Assembly: GCA_035293985.1 (NCBI GenBank)
Contig: DATGLS010000004.1
Location: 123,329-187,328, forward strand
Direction of reading: 5' to 3'
Source: JAVDCA01 sp035293985
GTDB lineage: Bacteria > Pseudomonadota > Alphaproteobacteria > Rhizobiales > Xanthobacteraceae
DNA length: 64,000 nt
A model generated the notes under the pieces. That model saw nothing but the letters and a program-made list of their open reading frames with translations. It was not told the DNA's origin and searched no databases. The position numbers and the translations under genes were made by a program. This document shows, one piece after another, positions 49,749 to 58,271 of this stretch. Within the stretch, counting starts at the first letter, position 1, and every line of letters begins with the position of its first letter.

Positions 49749-50720
49749 ATGATGAAGCGCGCGCTCGCCGCCGCGGCAATTCTTGCACTCGCCGCCGCGG
49801 CGCCCGCCCCGGCCCAGACGTATCCGGACCGAACCGTGACGATCGTGGTCCCGTTCCCGGCCGGCGGCCCGACCGACGAGCTCGCGCGGCTCGCCGCGCA
49901 CGGCTTCGAGACCCGGCTCAAGGGAAATTTCATCGTATCGAATATCTCCGGCGGCGGCGCCAATATCGGCAGCAACCACGTCGCCCACTCGCCGGCGGAC
50001 GGCTACACGCTCCTGCTGCACAATCTCGCGATCGCCGCCAACGTCACGCTCTACAAGGACCTGCCGTTCGATACCGAGAAGGACCTGCGGCCCGTGATGT
50101 TCATCAACCGCAATCCGCTGGTGCTGGTCGGGCGCAGATCGCTGCCGCCCAACAACCTGTCGGAGCTCGTCGCCTGGATGAAGGCGAACCGCGCCAAGTT
50201 CGCGATCCCGGGCTACGGCACCACCGGCCATCTCGCCACCGTGCTGTTCGGCCAGGAGGCGAAGCTCAAGTTCGACATCATTCCGTATCGCGGCGGCACG
50301 CCGGTCGTCACCGATCTGCTCGGCGACCACGTGGATCTGTTCTTCGGCACGCCCCAGCAGGTGGGGCCGCAGGTGCTCGCCGGCAAGCTCAAGGCGTTCG
50401 GCATCACCAGCACCGAGAAGCTGCCGCAGCTGCCCAACGTGGACAGCTTTCCGAAGATGTTCGGGCCGAAGTTCGAGATCCAGTATTGGCAGGCGCTGTT
50501 CGCGCCGAGCGGCACGCCCGACGCGATCGTGGACAAGCTCAACAGCACGCTCGAGCAGGTCGTCGATGATCCCGCCATCCTCAAGATCTGGGCCGGCGAA
50601 GGCGTCACCGCCTTCCCGAAGAACCAACGCTCGCCCGACGCCGGACGCGCCCTGATGAAGAGCGAGATCGCGCGCTGGGGCGAGGTAATCCGCGCCAACA
50701 ACATCCACATCGAGCAGTAG
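49749..50720 (+). CDS. TctC/Bug-type receptor 6
   Basis: 323 residues; the ribosome site GGAGGAAG precedes the ATG. A signal peptide (about 1-24) is followed by YPDRTVTIVVPFPAGGPTDE, FIVSNISGGGANIGSNHV, a DGYTLLLHN block and the ending EVIRANNIHIEQ. The core has SNISGGGANIG rather than the usual N-R-P-G-A-G. Its stop codon TAG is the first part of an inverted repeat (50718-50800). Confidence 0.9.
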   Translation: MMKRALAAAAILALAAAAPAPAQTYPDRTVTIVVPFPAGGPTDELARLAAHGFETRLKGNFIVSNISGGGANIGSNHVAHSPADGYTLLLHNLAIAANVTLYKDLPFDTEKDLRPVMFINRNPLVLVGRRSLPPNNLSELVAWMKANRAKFAIPGYGTTGHLATVLFGQEAKLKFDIIPYRGGTPVVTDLLGDHVDLFFGTPQQVGPQVLAGKLKAFGITSTEKLPQLPNVDSFPKMFGPKFEIQYWQALFAPSGTPDAIVDKLNSTLEQVVDDPAILKIWAGEGVTAFPKNQRSPDAGRALMKSEIARWGEVIRANNIHIEQ

Positions 50721-50800
50721 GTCGGGTCGAGCCCTTGCGAGACGCAACGTCCGCGGACGCCGCCGCGGGGTCGAGCCTCGCGCGCGCTCGACCCGACCTA
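50718..50800. repeat. Inverted repeat that includes a stop codon
   Basis: TAGGTCGGGTCGAGC at 50718-50732 and its exact reverse complement at 50786-50800 are 15-base arms with a G+C-rich spacer. The TAG of the first arm is the stop codon of receptor 6. Such TAGGTCGGGTCGAGC-type elements are common dispersed repeats in bradyrhizobial genomes; here it can also end the transcript. Confidence 0.65.
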
Positions 50801-50854
50801 CGCGACTGCACGCCATTCCTATGAGCGCTATAGTCGGGCGACGAGGAGAACCGC

Positions 50855-51610
50855 ATGTCGCCCCAAAACCTTCCCGTGATCAACGCGCGCTACTGGACCG
50901 CGATCCTCGCGGCCAGCATGTGTGGCGCGAACACGGGCGATTTCGCTGCACGCTACCTGCACCTCGGGCACACGCGCGGGCTCCTTCCCCTCGCGCTGAT
51001 CTTCCTCGTCATCGTCTGGGCCGAGCGCCGCAGCCGGGCCCCGACGGAGAGCTACTATTGGCTCGCGATCATCGTGTTGCGCACCGGTGCGACCAACCTC
51101 GCCGACCTCGGCACCCATGACCTCGCGCTCGGCTATCTGCCGTGCATGGCGGGTCTCGCGGCCTTCATGGTGCTGATGCTGCTGATCGACCGGGCGCGCG
51201 GCGTTGCTCCCAGCGGCGTTGCCGGGGCGGACGGACGCTGGCACGCGCTGCCCGCGACCGACATGAGCTACTGGATCACCATGCTGGCGGCCGGCACGCT
51301 CGGCACCGCGGCCGGCGATTGGGTCGCCGAGGAGACCGGGCTCGGCCTCGCCTATGGATCGTTCGTGCTCCTCGCGGTGCTGCTCGTCACCTGGCTCATC
51401 GCCGAGCGCGTCGGCCACATGACCAAGCCCTGGTACTGGCTCACGATCGTCGCCGCCCGCACCGCCGGCACCACGCTCGGCGATCTATTGGCGAGCCGCC
51501 GCGGCCTCGGGCTCGGCCTCATCGTCAGCACGATCTGCACCGGCCTGCTGCTCGCCGGCATCGTCGTCCTGTGGCGCCGCCACCGCGTCGAGCGGTTGAA
51601 CGAGGCCTGA
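50855..51610 (+). CDS. Integral membrane protein (COG4705-like)
   Basis: 251 residues after GAGGAGAACC. About eight membrane segments are arranged in internal repeats: GANTGDF near residue 24, then RTGATNLADLG near 77, GTLGTAAGDWVAE near 145, and TAGTTLGDLLA near 200. This repeated G-x-x-x-G-D pattern fits COG4705 membrane-anchored proteins, which have no known function. It lies 134 bases after receptor 6 and is convergent with receptor 7. Confidence 0.8.
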   Translation: MSPQNLPVINARYWTAILAASMCGANTGDFAARYLHLGHTRGLLPLALIFLVIVWAERRSRAPTESYYWLAIIVLRTGATNLADLGTHDLALGYLPCMAGLAAFMVLMLLIDRARGVAPSGVAGADGRWHALPATDMSYWITMLAAGTLGTAAGDWVAEETGLGLAYGSFVLLAVLLVTWLIAERVGHMTKPWYWLTIVAARTAGTTLGDLLASRRGLGLGLIVSTICTGLLLAGIVVLWRRHRVERLNEA

Positions 51611-51618
51611 CGCCGCCA

Positions 51619-52596
51619 TCAAGGTTTGATCTGCAGGTGGAACTCGCCGACCACCTTGGTGTACCGGCCGAGATCCTCGGCCATGAACTTGGCATAAGCC
51701 TGGGTGCCGTTCTCGGCCATGTGGATGCCGAGCGTCTTCATCCGCTCCGCCATCGCGGGCTCGCGCAGGATTTTTGCCACCGCATGCTGGAGCCGGGCCA
51801 CAACGGTCGGCGGGATGCCGGCCGGGCCCTGCAGGCCGAGCATCGTCGCGACGTCGAAATCTTTGTAGCCCTGCTCGGCGCAGGTCGGCACTTCGGGCAG
51901 CGACGCATCGCGCTCGGGCACGCTGATGCAGAGCGCGCGCAGCTTGCCGGTGCGGATCAGCGCGAGCACGTTGGCAATTCCCGACCAGCCGGCGTCGACC
52001 TCACCGGTCAGCAACGCATTCACCAAACCGGTGCCGCCGCGGTAGGGCACGTGCAAGAGCTCGATGCCGGCCTCCTGGGCGAAGATCACCATGGTGAGCT
52101 GATGAATCGAGCCGATGCCGGCGGAGCCGAAGCTCATCCGGTTCGGCTTCTCCTTCGCCAGCGCCACGAACTCGGCGAGCGTCTGGGCCGGCACCGCCGG
52201 CTTGATCACCAGCACGGTCGGCAGCGTCGCGAGCGCCGTGATCGGGGTGAAGTCCTTGAGGCGATACTTCACCGCCGGATTCATCGCGATGTTGATGGCG
52301 AGCGCGCCTGAATCATTGAGCATGAGCGTGTAGCCGTCCGCCGCCGCCGCCGCGGTCTGGTTGGCGGCGATGACGCCACCGACGCCAGGCACGTCCTCGA
52401 CCACGAATGGATTGCCGAACATCTCGGTGAGCCGCGACGAGAGGAGCCGCGCCATCACGTCCGGGTTGCCGCCTGCCGCCGACGCGGCGAGCAGGCGCAC
52501 CGGATGATTGGGATAGCCGTCCTCGGCGGCGACCGCGTGCGAGGCGTTCAGCACCAAAGCCGCGGCGATGATTTTCGCGATGTTCTTGCTGTGCAT
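51619..52596 (-). CDS. TctC/Bug-type receptor 7
   Basis: 325 residues from the ATG at 52596, after GGGGAGCG. The signal peptide (about 1-24) is followed by YPNHPVRLLAASAAGGNPDV, FVVEDVPGVGGVIAANQTAA, a DGYTLMLND block and a C-terminus ending VGEFHLQIKP. The binding loop has DVPGVGGV instead of the usual N-R-P-G-A-G-G. It binds a carboxylate in the periplasm. No transporter genes are near. Confidence 0.9.
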   Translation of the reverse strand: MHSKNIAKIIAAALVLNASHAVAAEDGYPNHPVRLLAASAAGGNPDVMARLLSSRLTEMFGNPFVVEDVPGVGGVIAANQTAAAAADGYTLMLNDSGALAINIAMNPAVKYRLKDFTPITALATLPTVLVIKPAVPAQTLAEFVALAKEKPNRMSFGSAGIGSIHQLTMVIFAQEAGIELLHVPYRGGTGLVNALLTGEVDAGWSGIANVLALIRTGKLRALCISVPERDASLPEVPTCAEQGYKDFDVATMLGLQGPAGIPPTVVARLQHAVAKILREPAMAERMKTLGIHMAENGTQAYAKFMAEDLGRYTKVVGEFHLQIKP

Positions 52597-52629
52597 TTCG
52601 CTCCCCTCGCTCCCCTCGCTCCTTTGCTC

Positions 52630-52714
52630 CGTCATGCCGGCGGAGCAGGCACTCACGTCTTCCTTTCTTTGTCGTGGCAAAGGCGTGGATGGCCGCGACG
52701 CGCCCGGCATGACG
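52630..52714. repeat. CGTCATGCC-type dispersed repeat
   Basis: CGTCATGCC at the left and GGCATGACG at the right enclose a unit with CACGTCTTCCTTTCTTTGTC and GGCGTGGATGGCCG. It fits a well-known extragenic repeat of Bradyrhizobium-like genomes. It lies just upstream of receptor 7 and downstream of the MetE-like gene, on the junction between two operons. Confidence 0.6.
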
Positions 52715-52726
52715 ACTGGAGTTTTT

Positions 52727-53875
52727 TTACGTGTCGCCCCACACCTCGCGCGCGAGATCGCACACGAGCGCGAGTTTCTTCGCCTGCACGTCGGGCGTGA
52801 TCGGGTTGCCGGTATCGATGCTGGCGAAGCCGCATTGCGGGCTGACCGCGAGGCGATCGAGCGCGACGAACTTCGCCGCCTCGTCGATGCGCCGGCGCAG
52901 CGCCGCCTTCTCCTCGATCTCCGGGACCTTGGTCGAGACGAGCCCGAGCACCACCGATTTGCCCGGCGGGACGAAGCGCAACGGCGTGAAGCTGCCGGCG
53001 CGCGGGGTGTCGTATTCGAGGAAATAGAACCGGATGTCGAGCGCGTTGAACAGGCGCTCGGCGACCTCCTCGTAGCTGCCTTCGGCGTGCCAATGGCCGC
53101 CGCGGTTGCCGCGGCACAGATGCATGCCGATCGCGAGCTCCGCGGGCGCCGCCCGCAGCACCCGGTTGGTGACCGCGATATAGGTGTCGATCAGCCGGCT
53201 CCAGTGGTCGCCGCGCGCAGCCAGCGCCGCCTGCACGTCGGGATCGCCGAACTTGGCGAACGCGGTCTCGTCGATCTGCACGTAGCGGCAGCCGGCGTCG
53301 AGGAGCGCGCGCAGCTCGCGCCCGAACGCCTCCACCGTATCCGACCAGAACCGCTCGACGTCGCTATAGGCGCCGGCGAGCACCGCCTTGTCGCCGCCAC
53401 GGAAGTGCAGCGCGCACGGGCCGGGAATGGTGATCTTCGGCGCACGGTCGGAGCTCTTCTTGAGGAAGGCGACATCGGGCGCGTTGATCGGATGCGTCCA
53501 CTGCACGCGGCTGCCGATCATGGCGACCGGCTGGGTGCCGCGCCGGCCCTCGCCCACCCCAGCCTGCGCGGCCTCGCCGTCGATGGTGTCGATCGAGAGC
53601 CGCCCGAGCTCGCCGTAGAAGAAGCTGTGATAGGAGCGGCGGCGGAATTCGCCGTCGGTCACGAACTTGAATCCGAGCCGTTCCTGCAGCGCGATCGCGT
53701 CGCGAATGGCCGCGTCCTCGGCGGCCGTGAGCGCCGCCTGGTCGATCTCGCGGCGCGCGAAGCGGGCGCGCTCGCGCAGCAAGTCGGCCGGCCGCAGCAG
53801 GCTGCCGATGTGCTCGGCGCGAAACGGCGGCGTCGTGACGGGCTTCCCGGTCGGAGCCCCGGCGTGGACATTCAT
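52727..53875 (-). CDS. MetE C-terminal-like methyltransferase
   Basis: 382 residues from the ATG at 53875, after GGGAG. It is a single MetE catalytic-domain-type barrel rather than the two-domain 750-residue MetE. The zinc ligands are visible: GMHLCRGN (H-x-C) and SPQCGFAS. Other blocks are EHIGSLLRP, DGEFRRRSYHSFFYG and YVQIDETAFAKF. It would transfer a methyl group from a folate or corrinoid donor to a thiol; short MetE-like proteins often act on other methyl donors, so a methionine role is not certain. Confidence 0.85.
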   Translation of the reverse strand: MNVHAGAPTGKPVTTPPFRAEHIGSLLRPADLLRERARFARREIDQAALTAAEDAAIRDAIALQERLGFKFVTDGEFRRRSYHSFFYGELGRLSIDTIDGEAAQAGVGEGRRGTQPVAMIGSRVQWTHPINAPDVAFLKKSSDRAPKITIPGPCALHFRGGDKAVLAGAYSDVERFWSDTVEAFGRELRALLDAGCRYVQIDETAFAKFGDPDVQAALAARGDHWSRLIDTYIAVTNRVLRAAPAELAIGMHLCRGNRGGHWHAEGSYEEVAERLFNALDIRFYFLEYDTPRAGSFTPLRFVPPGKSVVLGLVSTKVPEIEEKAALRRRIDEAAKFVALDRLAVSPQCGFASIDTGNPITPDVQAKKLALVCDLAREVWGDT

Positions 53876-54094
53876 GGCGTAACGCTCCCGTCCCTGCATC
53901 GACCGGCACGACGGGTCCGGCCCGCGCAATGCCGTCGGCTGAGTGTAGCGCGGGCCGGGCGAAGCGGGTATCGGCAAAGGCGTCGCGCGGGCTGCGCCCA
54001 GTTCCATTGCCGGTCGGAGGGCGGCCGCCGCCGTCGGTACATTGCCTCAGCGGCGCATTGTCTGTAGCGTTGCGCCGAGCCACAGGGGGATGCC

Positions 54095-54730
54095 ATGCCG
54101 AAAGCTTCCGCACGCGCGCTTGCAACGGCGCTGTTCATCGCCGCGACGCCGCTATGGCCGACGAGCGCCGCCGCACAGAGCGCCGAGGAATGGAATTGCC
54201 GCGGCGACACCCGCGACCTCGACGAGCAGATCGCCGGCTGCACCCGCGCCATCAATTCGGGCAAATACCACGGCAAGGGCCTCGCCTGGGCCTACACCAA
54301 CCGCGGCAGCGTCTACGACTACAAGAAGGACTTCGAGCGCGCGATCGCCGACCTCACCGAGGCGATCCGGCTCGATCCCGACGCCGTCGTCGCCTACCAG
54401 GATCGCGCCGCGAGCTACCGCAACAACGGCCAGTACACCCGCGCGCTCGACGACCTCAACCAGGCGTTGCGACTCGCGCCCCGTGACGCGCGCACCCTGA
54501 TGAGCCGCGGCGTCATCTACCTCAAGCTCAACGCGGCCGCGCGCGCGCTCGTCGACTTCGACGCCTCGCTGAAGATCGATCCGAAGTTCGCCCCCTCCCT
54601 CTTCGGGCGCGGCGTCGCCAAGCTCAGAGAGGGCGACCGCGGTGGCGGCCAGGCCGATATCGATGCGGCGCTGGCGATCCAGCCGACCATGAACGAAGTC
54701 TTCAAGATGTATTTCGGTATCGAGCCGTAG
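54095..54730 (+). CDS. Secreted tetratricopeptide-repeat protein
   Basis: 211 residues. A signal peptide (about 1-27) precedes a Cys pair (WNCRGDTRDLDEQIAGCTRA) and four TPR units (WAYTNRGSVYDYKKDFERAI, AYQDRAASYRNNGQYTRALD, LMSRGVIYLKLNAAARALVD, LFGRGVAKLREGDRGGGQAD). It acts in the periplasm as a binding scaffold. The family is common in Bradyrhizobium-like genomes. Not coupled to the next gene (92 bases away). Confidence 0.83.
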   Translation: MPKASARALATALFIAATPLWPTSAAAQSAEEWNCRGDTRDLDEQIAGCTRAINSGKYHGKGLAWAYTNRGSVYDYKKDFERAIADLTEAIRLDPDAVVAYQDRAASYRNNGQYTRALDDLNQALRLAPRDARTLMSRGVIYLKLNAAARALVDFDASLKIDPKFAPSLFGRGVAKLREGDRGGGQADIDAALAIQPTMNEVFKMYFGIEP

Positions 54731-54821
54731 GACGCCTTACGTCCGATTTGCTGCTTTCCCTCGCGTCCCTCGCCGCGTAGTTTCGGCGCCCCCGACAACG
54801 ACGCTGCATGAGGGATATGGA

Positions 54822-55805
54822 ATGAAACGACTGGTTCTGGCCGCCGCCGTCGCCGCGGCCTCCGCGCTCGGTTCGGGCCTGAGCGCCGCGCACGCGCAGA
54901 CCTATCCGGCGCGGCCGATCACGATGGTGGTGCCGTTCGCGGCCGGCGGCCCGACCGACACGATCGCGCGCCTCGTCGGCCAGGCGATGGGCGCGAAGCT
55001 CGGCCAGACGGTGCTGATCGAGAACATCACGGGCGCGGCCGGCTCGATCGGCGTCGGCCGTGTCGCCCGCGCGGCGCCCGACGGCTACACCATCGGCATC
55101 GGCCACTGGAGCACGCACGTGGTGAACGCCGCGGTCTATCCGCTGCAGTACGACGTGCTCAACGATTTCGCGCCGATCTCGCTGATCGCCAACAATCCGC
55201 AGCTCGTGGTCAGCAAGAACGCGGTGCCGGCCAAGAACCTCAAGGAGCTGATCGCCTGGGTGAAGGCGAACCAGGACAAGGTCACCCAGGGTACCGCCGG
55301 CGCGGGCAGCGCCTCGCACATCGGCGGCATCTTCTTCCAGCAGCTCACCGGGACGAAATTCCAGTTCGTGCCCTATCGCGGCACGGGCCCGGTGATGCAG
55401 GACCTGCTGGCCGGCAACATCGATCTCACCTTCGACCAGGCCGCGAACTCGCTGCCGCAGGTGCGCGCCGGGCAGATCCGGGCCTATGCGGTCACCGCCA
55501 AGACGCGCCTTGCGGCGGCGCCCGACATCCCGACCGTCGATGAGGCCGGCCTGCCCGGCTTCTACATCGCAGTGTGGCACGGCCTATGGGCGCCGAAAGG
55601 CACGCCGAAGGACGTCATGGCCAAGCTCATCGACGCGGTGCACGCCGCGCTCGCGGACGCGAACGTGCAAAAGCGTCTCGCCGAGCTCGGGCAGGACATT
55701 CCACCGCCCGATCAGCAGACGCCGGAGGCACTCTACGCGCATCACAAAGCCGAGCTGGACAAGTGGATGCCCATCATCAAGGCCGCGAACATCAAGCTGA
55801 ATTGA
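54822..55805 (+). CDS. TctC/Bug-type receptor 8
   Basis: 327 residues after GAGGGATATGG. The signal peptide (about 1-26) is followed by YPARPITMVVPFAAGGPTDT, VLIENITGAAGSIGVGRVAR, a DGYTIGIGHWSTHVV block and an ending PIIKAANIKLN. Binding loop is like that of classic Bug receptors. Its 3' end overlaps the convergent GNAT by 14 bases. It is the last of eight such receptors here. Confidence 0.9.
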   Translation: MKRLVLAAAVAAASALGSGLSAAHAQTYPARPITMVVPFAAGGPTDTIARLVGQAMGAKLGQTVLIENITGAAGSIGVGRVARAAPDGYTIGIGHWSTHVVNAAVYPLQYDVLNDFAPISLIANNPQLVVSKNAVPAKNLKELIAWVKANQDKVTQGTAGAGSASHIGGIFFQQLTGTKFQFVPYRGTGPVMQDLLAGNIDLTFDQAANSLPQVRAGQIRAYAVTAKTRLAAAPDIPTVDEAGLPGFYIAVWHGLWAPKGTPKDVMAKLIDAVHAALADANVQKRLAELGQDIPPPDQQTPEALYAHHKAELDKWMPIIKAANIKLN

Positions 55806-56337
55806 TCGCGCGACGATTTCGCCACGTGGCACGGTCCTGGCCGTAGAGATCCACCGTGTTGTCCAACGGCGCGGGCAGCCGCGCCGAGCCGAGCCGCCGC
55901 GAGCCGAGCCGCAGCGCGACCTGGATCGACGGTTCGTTCGCCGGATCGATGGGATGCATCACGTCGTCCCAGCCGAGGGTATCGAACGCCCAATCAATGC
56001 ATGCCGTGGCCGCCTCGGTAGCGTATCCCTTGCCCCACGCAGACCGGACGAGTCCCCACCCGACTTCCTTTCCCGGCCATCCTTCCGGCTGCCACGGCCC
56101 GCCACGCCCGATCCAACGGCCGCTCGCCTTCTCGATGAACGAGAACATGCTGAAGCCCCGCACGACCCACGCTCCCGTCACGGTGCATATGCTGCGCCAC
56201 GCACCTGATCGCGACAGCGGGCCGCCGATGAAGCGCGACGCATCCGCGTCGGCCATCAGGCCGGCCCACGCGTCGAAATCCTCCGCGCCTGGCGGCCGCA
56301 ACAGCAGCCGTTCGGTCTCCAACGTCGGGCCCAGCAT
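55792..56337 (-). CDS. RimJ/RimL-type GNAT acetyltransferase
   Basis: 181 residues. The pattern ETERLLLRPP at the start, then WGLVRSAWGKGYATEAATAC (acetyl-CoA loop R/Q-x-x-G-x-G/A) and NEPSIQVALRLGSRRLGS, matches the RimJ/RimL group that acetylates N-terminal amines of proteins or small amines. The segment GSRRLGSARLPAPLD shows a small internal duplication (GCCGAGCC-type repeats in DNA). The substrate is not known. Confidence 0.83.
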   Translation of the reverse strand: MLGPTLETERLLLRPPGAEDFDAWAGLMADADASRFIGGPLSRSGAWRSICTVTGAWVVRGFSMFSFIEKASGRWIGRGGPWQPEGWPGKEVGWGLVRSAWGKGYATEAATACIDWAFDTLGWDDVMHPIDPANEPSIQVALRLGSRRLGSARLPAPLDNTVDLYGQDRATWRNRRAINSA

Positions 56338-56532
56338 GTGCTCTCCCTCAAGCGGCGCCGGCCCTTGGCCGCCAATCCGGCCGCAGCAGCGACATCAGCA
56401 CGAGATCGACGCGAAGATGCAGGCCGGCCGCACTTGTCGCAAGGCGCCCGGCTGGTGCCGCCTGCGCATTTTCTTCATGATGGCCACGAGTCTCGCTGAT
56501 ATGCCGTGCTGACGACCCACGCGTGACGTCGC

Positions 56533-57573
56533 TTACGGCTCCAGGCTCTGCGCTCGCGACGCGAACTCGAACAGCTTGCGCATGAACCCGGGCGCGAGCG
56601 TCCGCAGCGGATCGATCCGCAATACCGGTGCCGAGGGCGGTCCCGAGATGGCATAGTCACTCGCGATCAGCCCGACTTCGTTCGGAAGATCCATCGGCAC
56701 GGCCTGTGAAAACTGGACGAGCGGCACCATGACGCCACGCAGGTCGAGCCGATCTTGCGCGAGATCGTAGCTACCGTCGAGCGTCGCCTCGATCGGCTCG
56801 CCGATGATCATTCCTTCGCCGAAGGCGACGTGTCCGGCCCGTGAATTGAACGTCAAGCGCAGGCGCGAGAATGCGAAGAGCCGACGCGCGGGGCTGCGGC
56901 GATCGAACAGGAGCCGCGCGAGCGGCCGCAAGGCGGGATCGTCCACGATCGTGAAGGCGCGCAGGCTCGCGACGCCGTCCTCGGCCGCGCCGTCCGCGGC
57001 CGGCCCATGCACGGCGATATTCAGCGTGCCGCCGCGCATGTGGCGATAAAGACCGGCCCAGCGCAGGAAAGCGCCGGCATCTCCGGCGTCGAGACGGATC
57101 GTCGGCCGACGGTCGGCTGCAGTGCCCAGCACACCGCTGACGTCGCCGTCGCGGAGCTTGGCGGCGAGCGCGAATGCCGCGATCGCGCCGTGCTCCACCC
57201 ACAGGCGCAGCGTCACGTCGCGCAACGTTTCGTGGTTGAAGCCGTCGAGCGTCTTGACGACGATATCGAGATCGACATCGACCGGCGCGGCCTCGGCATC
57301 ACTCGACGCCAACAGCGTCAGGATCGCACGGATCAAACGACGGCCGTCGCACGCATCACCACGCACGGTCACGCGCGCATCCGGCGTCCGCGTGACCACG
57401 CAATGGCGGCCCTGCCCCAGCGCGAGCGCAGCGATCACGGCGTCGGCGCGCGTCCCTGCGGTCGCGGCGCCCGTCGCCAGGATCCCAACAATCATCGTGG
57501 CAGCGACGATCGCAGTGACGGCGGTGCGCTGCAGGCGCCGCGCCGTGTCGGCGCTCGCGTCGCGATCGATCAT
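56533..57573 (-). CDS. AsmA/DUF3971-like anchored protein, short
   Basis: 346 residues from the ATG at 57573, after GGAGGGGG. One membrane segment (about 17-36) is followed by a domain whose end matches the C-terminal part of AsmA-like proteins: GEPIEATLDGSYDLAQDRLD, GVMVPLVQFSQ, LIASDYAISGPPSAPVLRI and LAPGFMRKLFEF. Full-length relatives are often over 1000 residues and move lipids between membranes; this one keeps only the C-terminal part plus a new N-terminus. It lies divergent from the DUF1330 gene. Confidence 0.75.
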   Translation of the reverse strand: MIDRDASADTARRLQRTAVTAIVAATMIVGILATGAATAGTRADAVIAALALGQGRHCVVTRTPDARVTVRGDACDGRRLIRAILTLLASSDAEAAPVDVDLDIVVKTLDGFNHETLRDVTLRLWVEHGAIAAFALAAKLRDGDVSGVLGTAADRRPTIRLDAGDAGAFLRWAGLYRHMRGGTLNIAVHGPAADGAAEDGVASLRAFTIVDDPALRPLARLLFDRRSPARRLFAFSRLRLTFNSRAGHVAFGEGMIIGEPIEATLDGSYDLAQDRLDLRGVMVPLVQFSQAVPMDLPNEVGLIASDYAISGPPSAPVLRIDPLRTLAPGFMRKLFEFASRAQSLEP

Positions 57574-57772
57574 CCCCTGCCCCCTCCAGACGTCGAGAAC
57601 CTTCGCCGCCGCCATTCGCCACAATGGAACCCAGTGAAAACGCCGAAAGCGGGGCATGTCCGCGGCCCCATTTTGGCCACCGGTTGACGGCAATCGGCGC
57701 CTGGGTACTCATGCGGCCACAAGGCATCCGTTTCTTTGTGTTCTTGGCTCGATCAACCGGAACGAGGCGACC

Positions 57773-58162
57773 ATGAAAACACGGCAGCTTGTTGCGCTCT
57801 CCATCCTGGCCGGTGCCGCCCTCGGCGGCGGCGCAGTGCAGACCTTGCACGCGCAGGCGAAACCGCCGGTCTATTTCGTGGCCGAGATCGCCGCGATCAA
57901 CGATCCGGTCGGCTGGAGCGCGCTCGGCAACCGCACCAACGCGGTCGCGGCGCAGCTGTTCACGGATTTCGGCGGTCAGTACATCGCCCGCACCGATCAC
58001 CTCACGCCGCTCGACGGCCAAGCGCCCAAGCGGCTGATCGTCGTGCGCTTCGACACGGCCGAGCAGGCGAAGGGCTGGTACAACTCGCCGACGCAAAAGA
58101 AGGTCAACGAGATCCGGCAGAGGACCACGACGTCGCACGCCTACCTGGTCGAAGGGCTCTGA
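57773..58162 (+). CDS. Exported DUF1330 protein
   Basis: 129 residues from the ATG at 57773, preceded by GAGGCGACC. A signal peptide (about 1-28) is followed by a DUF1330 domain: PPVYFVAEIAAINDPVGWSA, GGQYIARTDHLTPLDG, APKRLIVVRFDTAEQAKGWY and a TTSHAYLVEGL end. The fold is a dimeric ferredoxin-like barrel. The function is unknown; this one is exported, unlike many others. Confidence 0.85.
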   Translation: MKTRQLVALSILAGAALGGGAVQTLHAQAKPPVYFVAEIAAINDPVGWSALGNRTNAVAAQLFTDFGGQYIARTDHLTPLDGQAPKRLIVVRFDTAEQAKGWYNSPTQKKVNEIRQRTTTSHAYLVEGL

Positions 58163-58271
58163 GCCGCCGCATGCGCCGGCCCTCGTCGGCGGGTGACACG
58201 CGGGCGTCGCGCGTTTGTGCTAACGCGTCGGGCGGGCGCGATCCTGGCGCGCCGCATCGGAGGACCCGGCC

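Noticed and set aside
49569..50816. Upstream extension of the receptor 5 frame on the minus strand
   Set aside because: It is antisense to receptor 6; the ATG at 49568 with a Tat-type signal is the real start.
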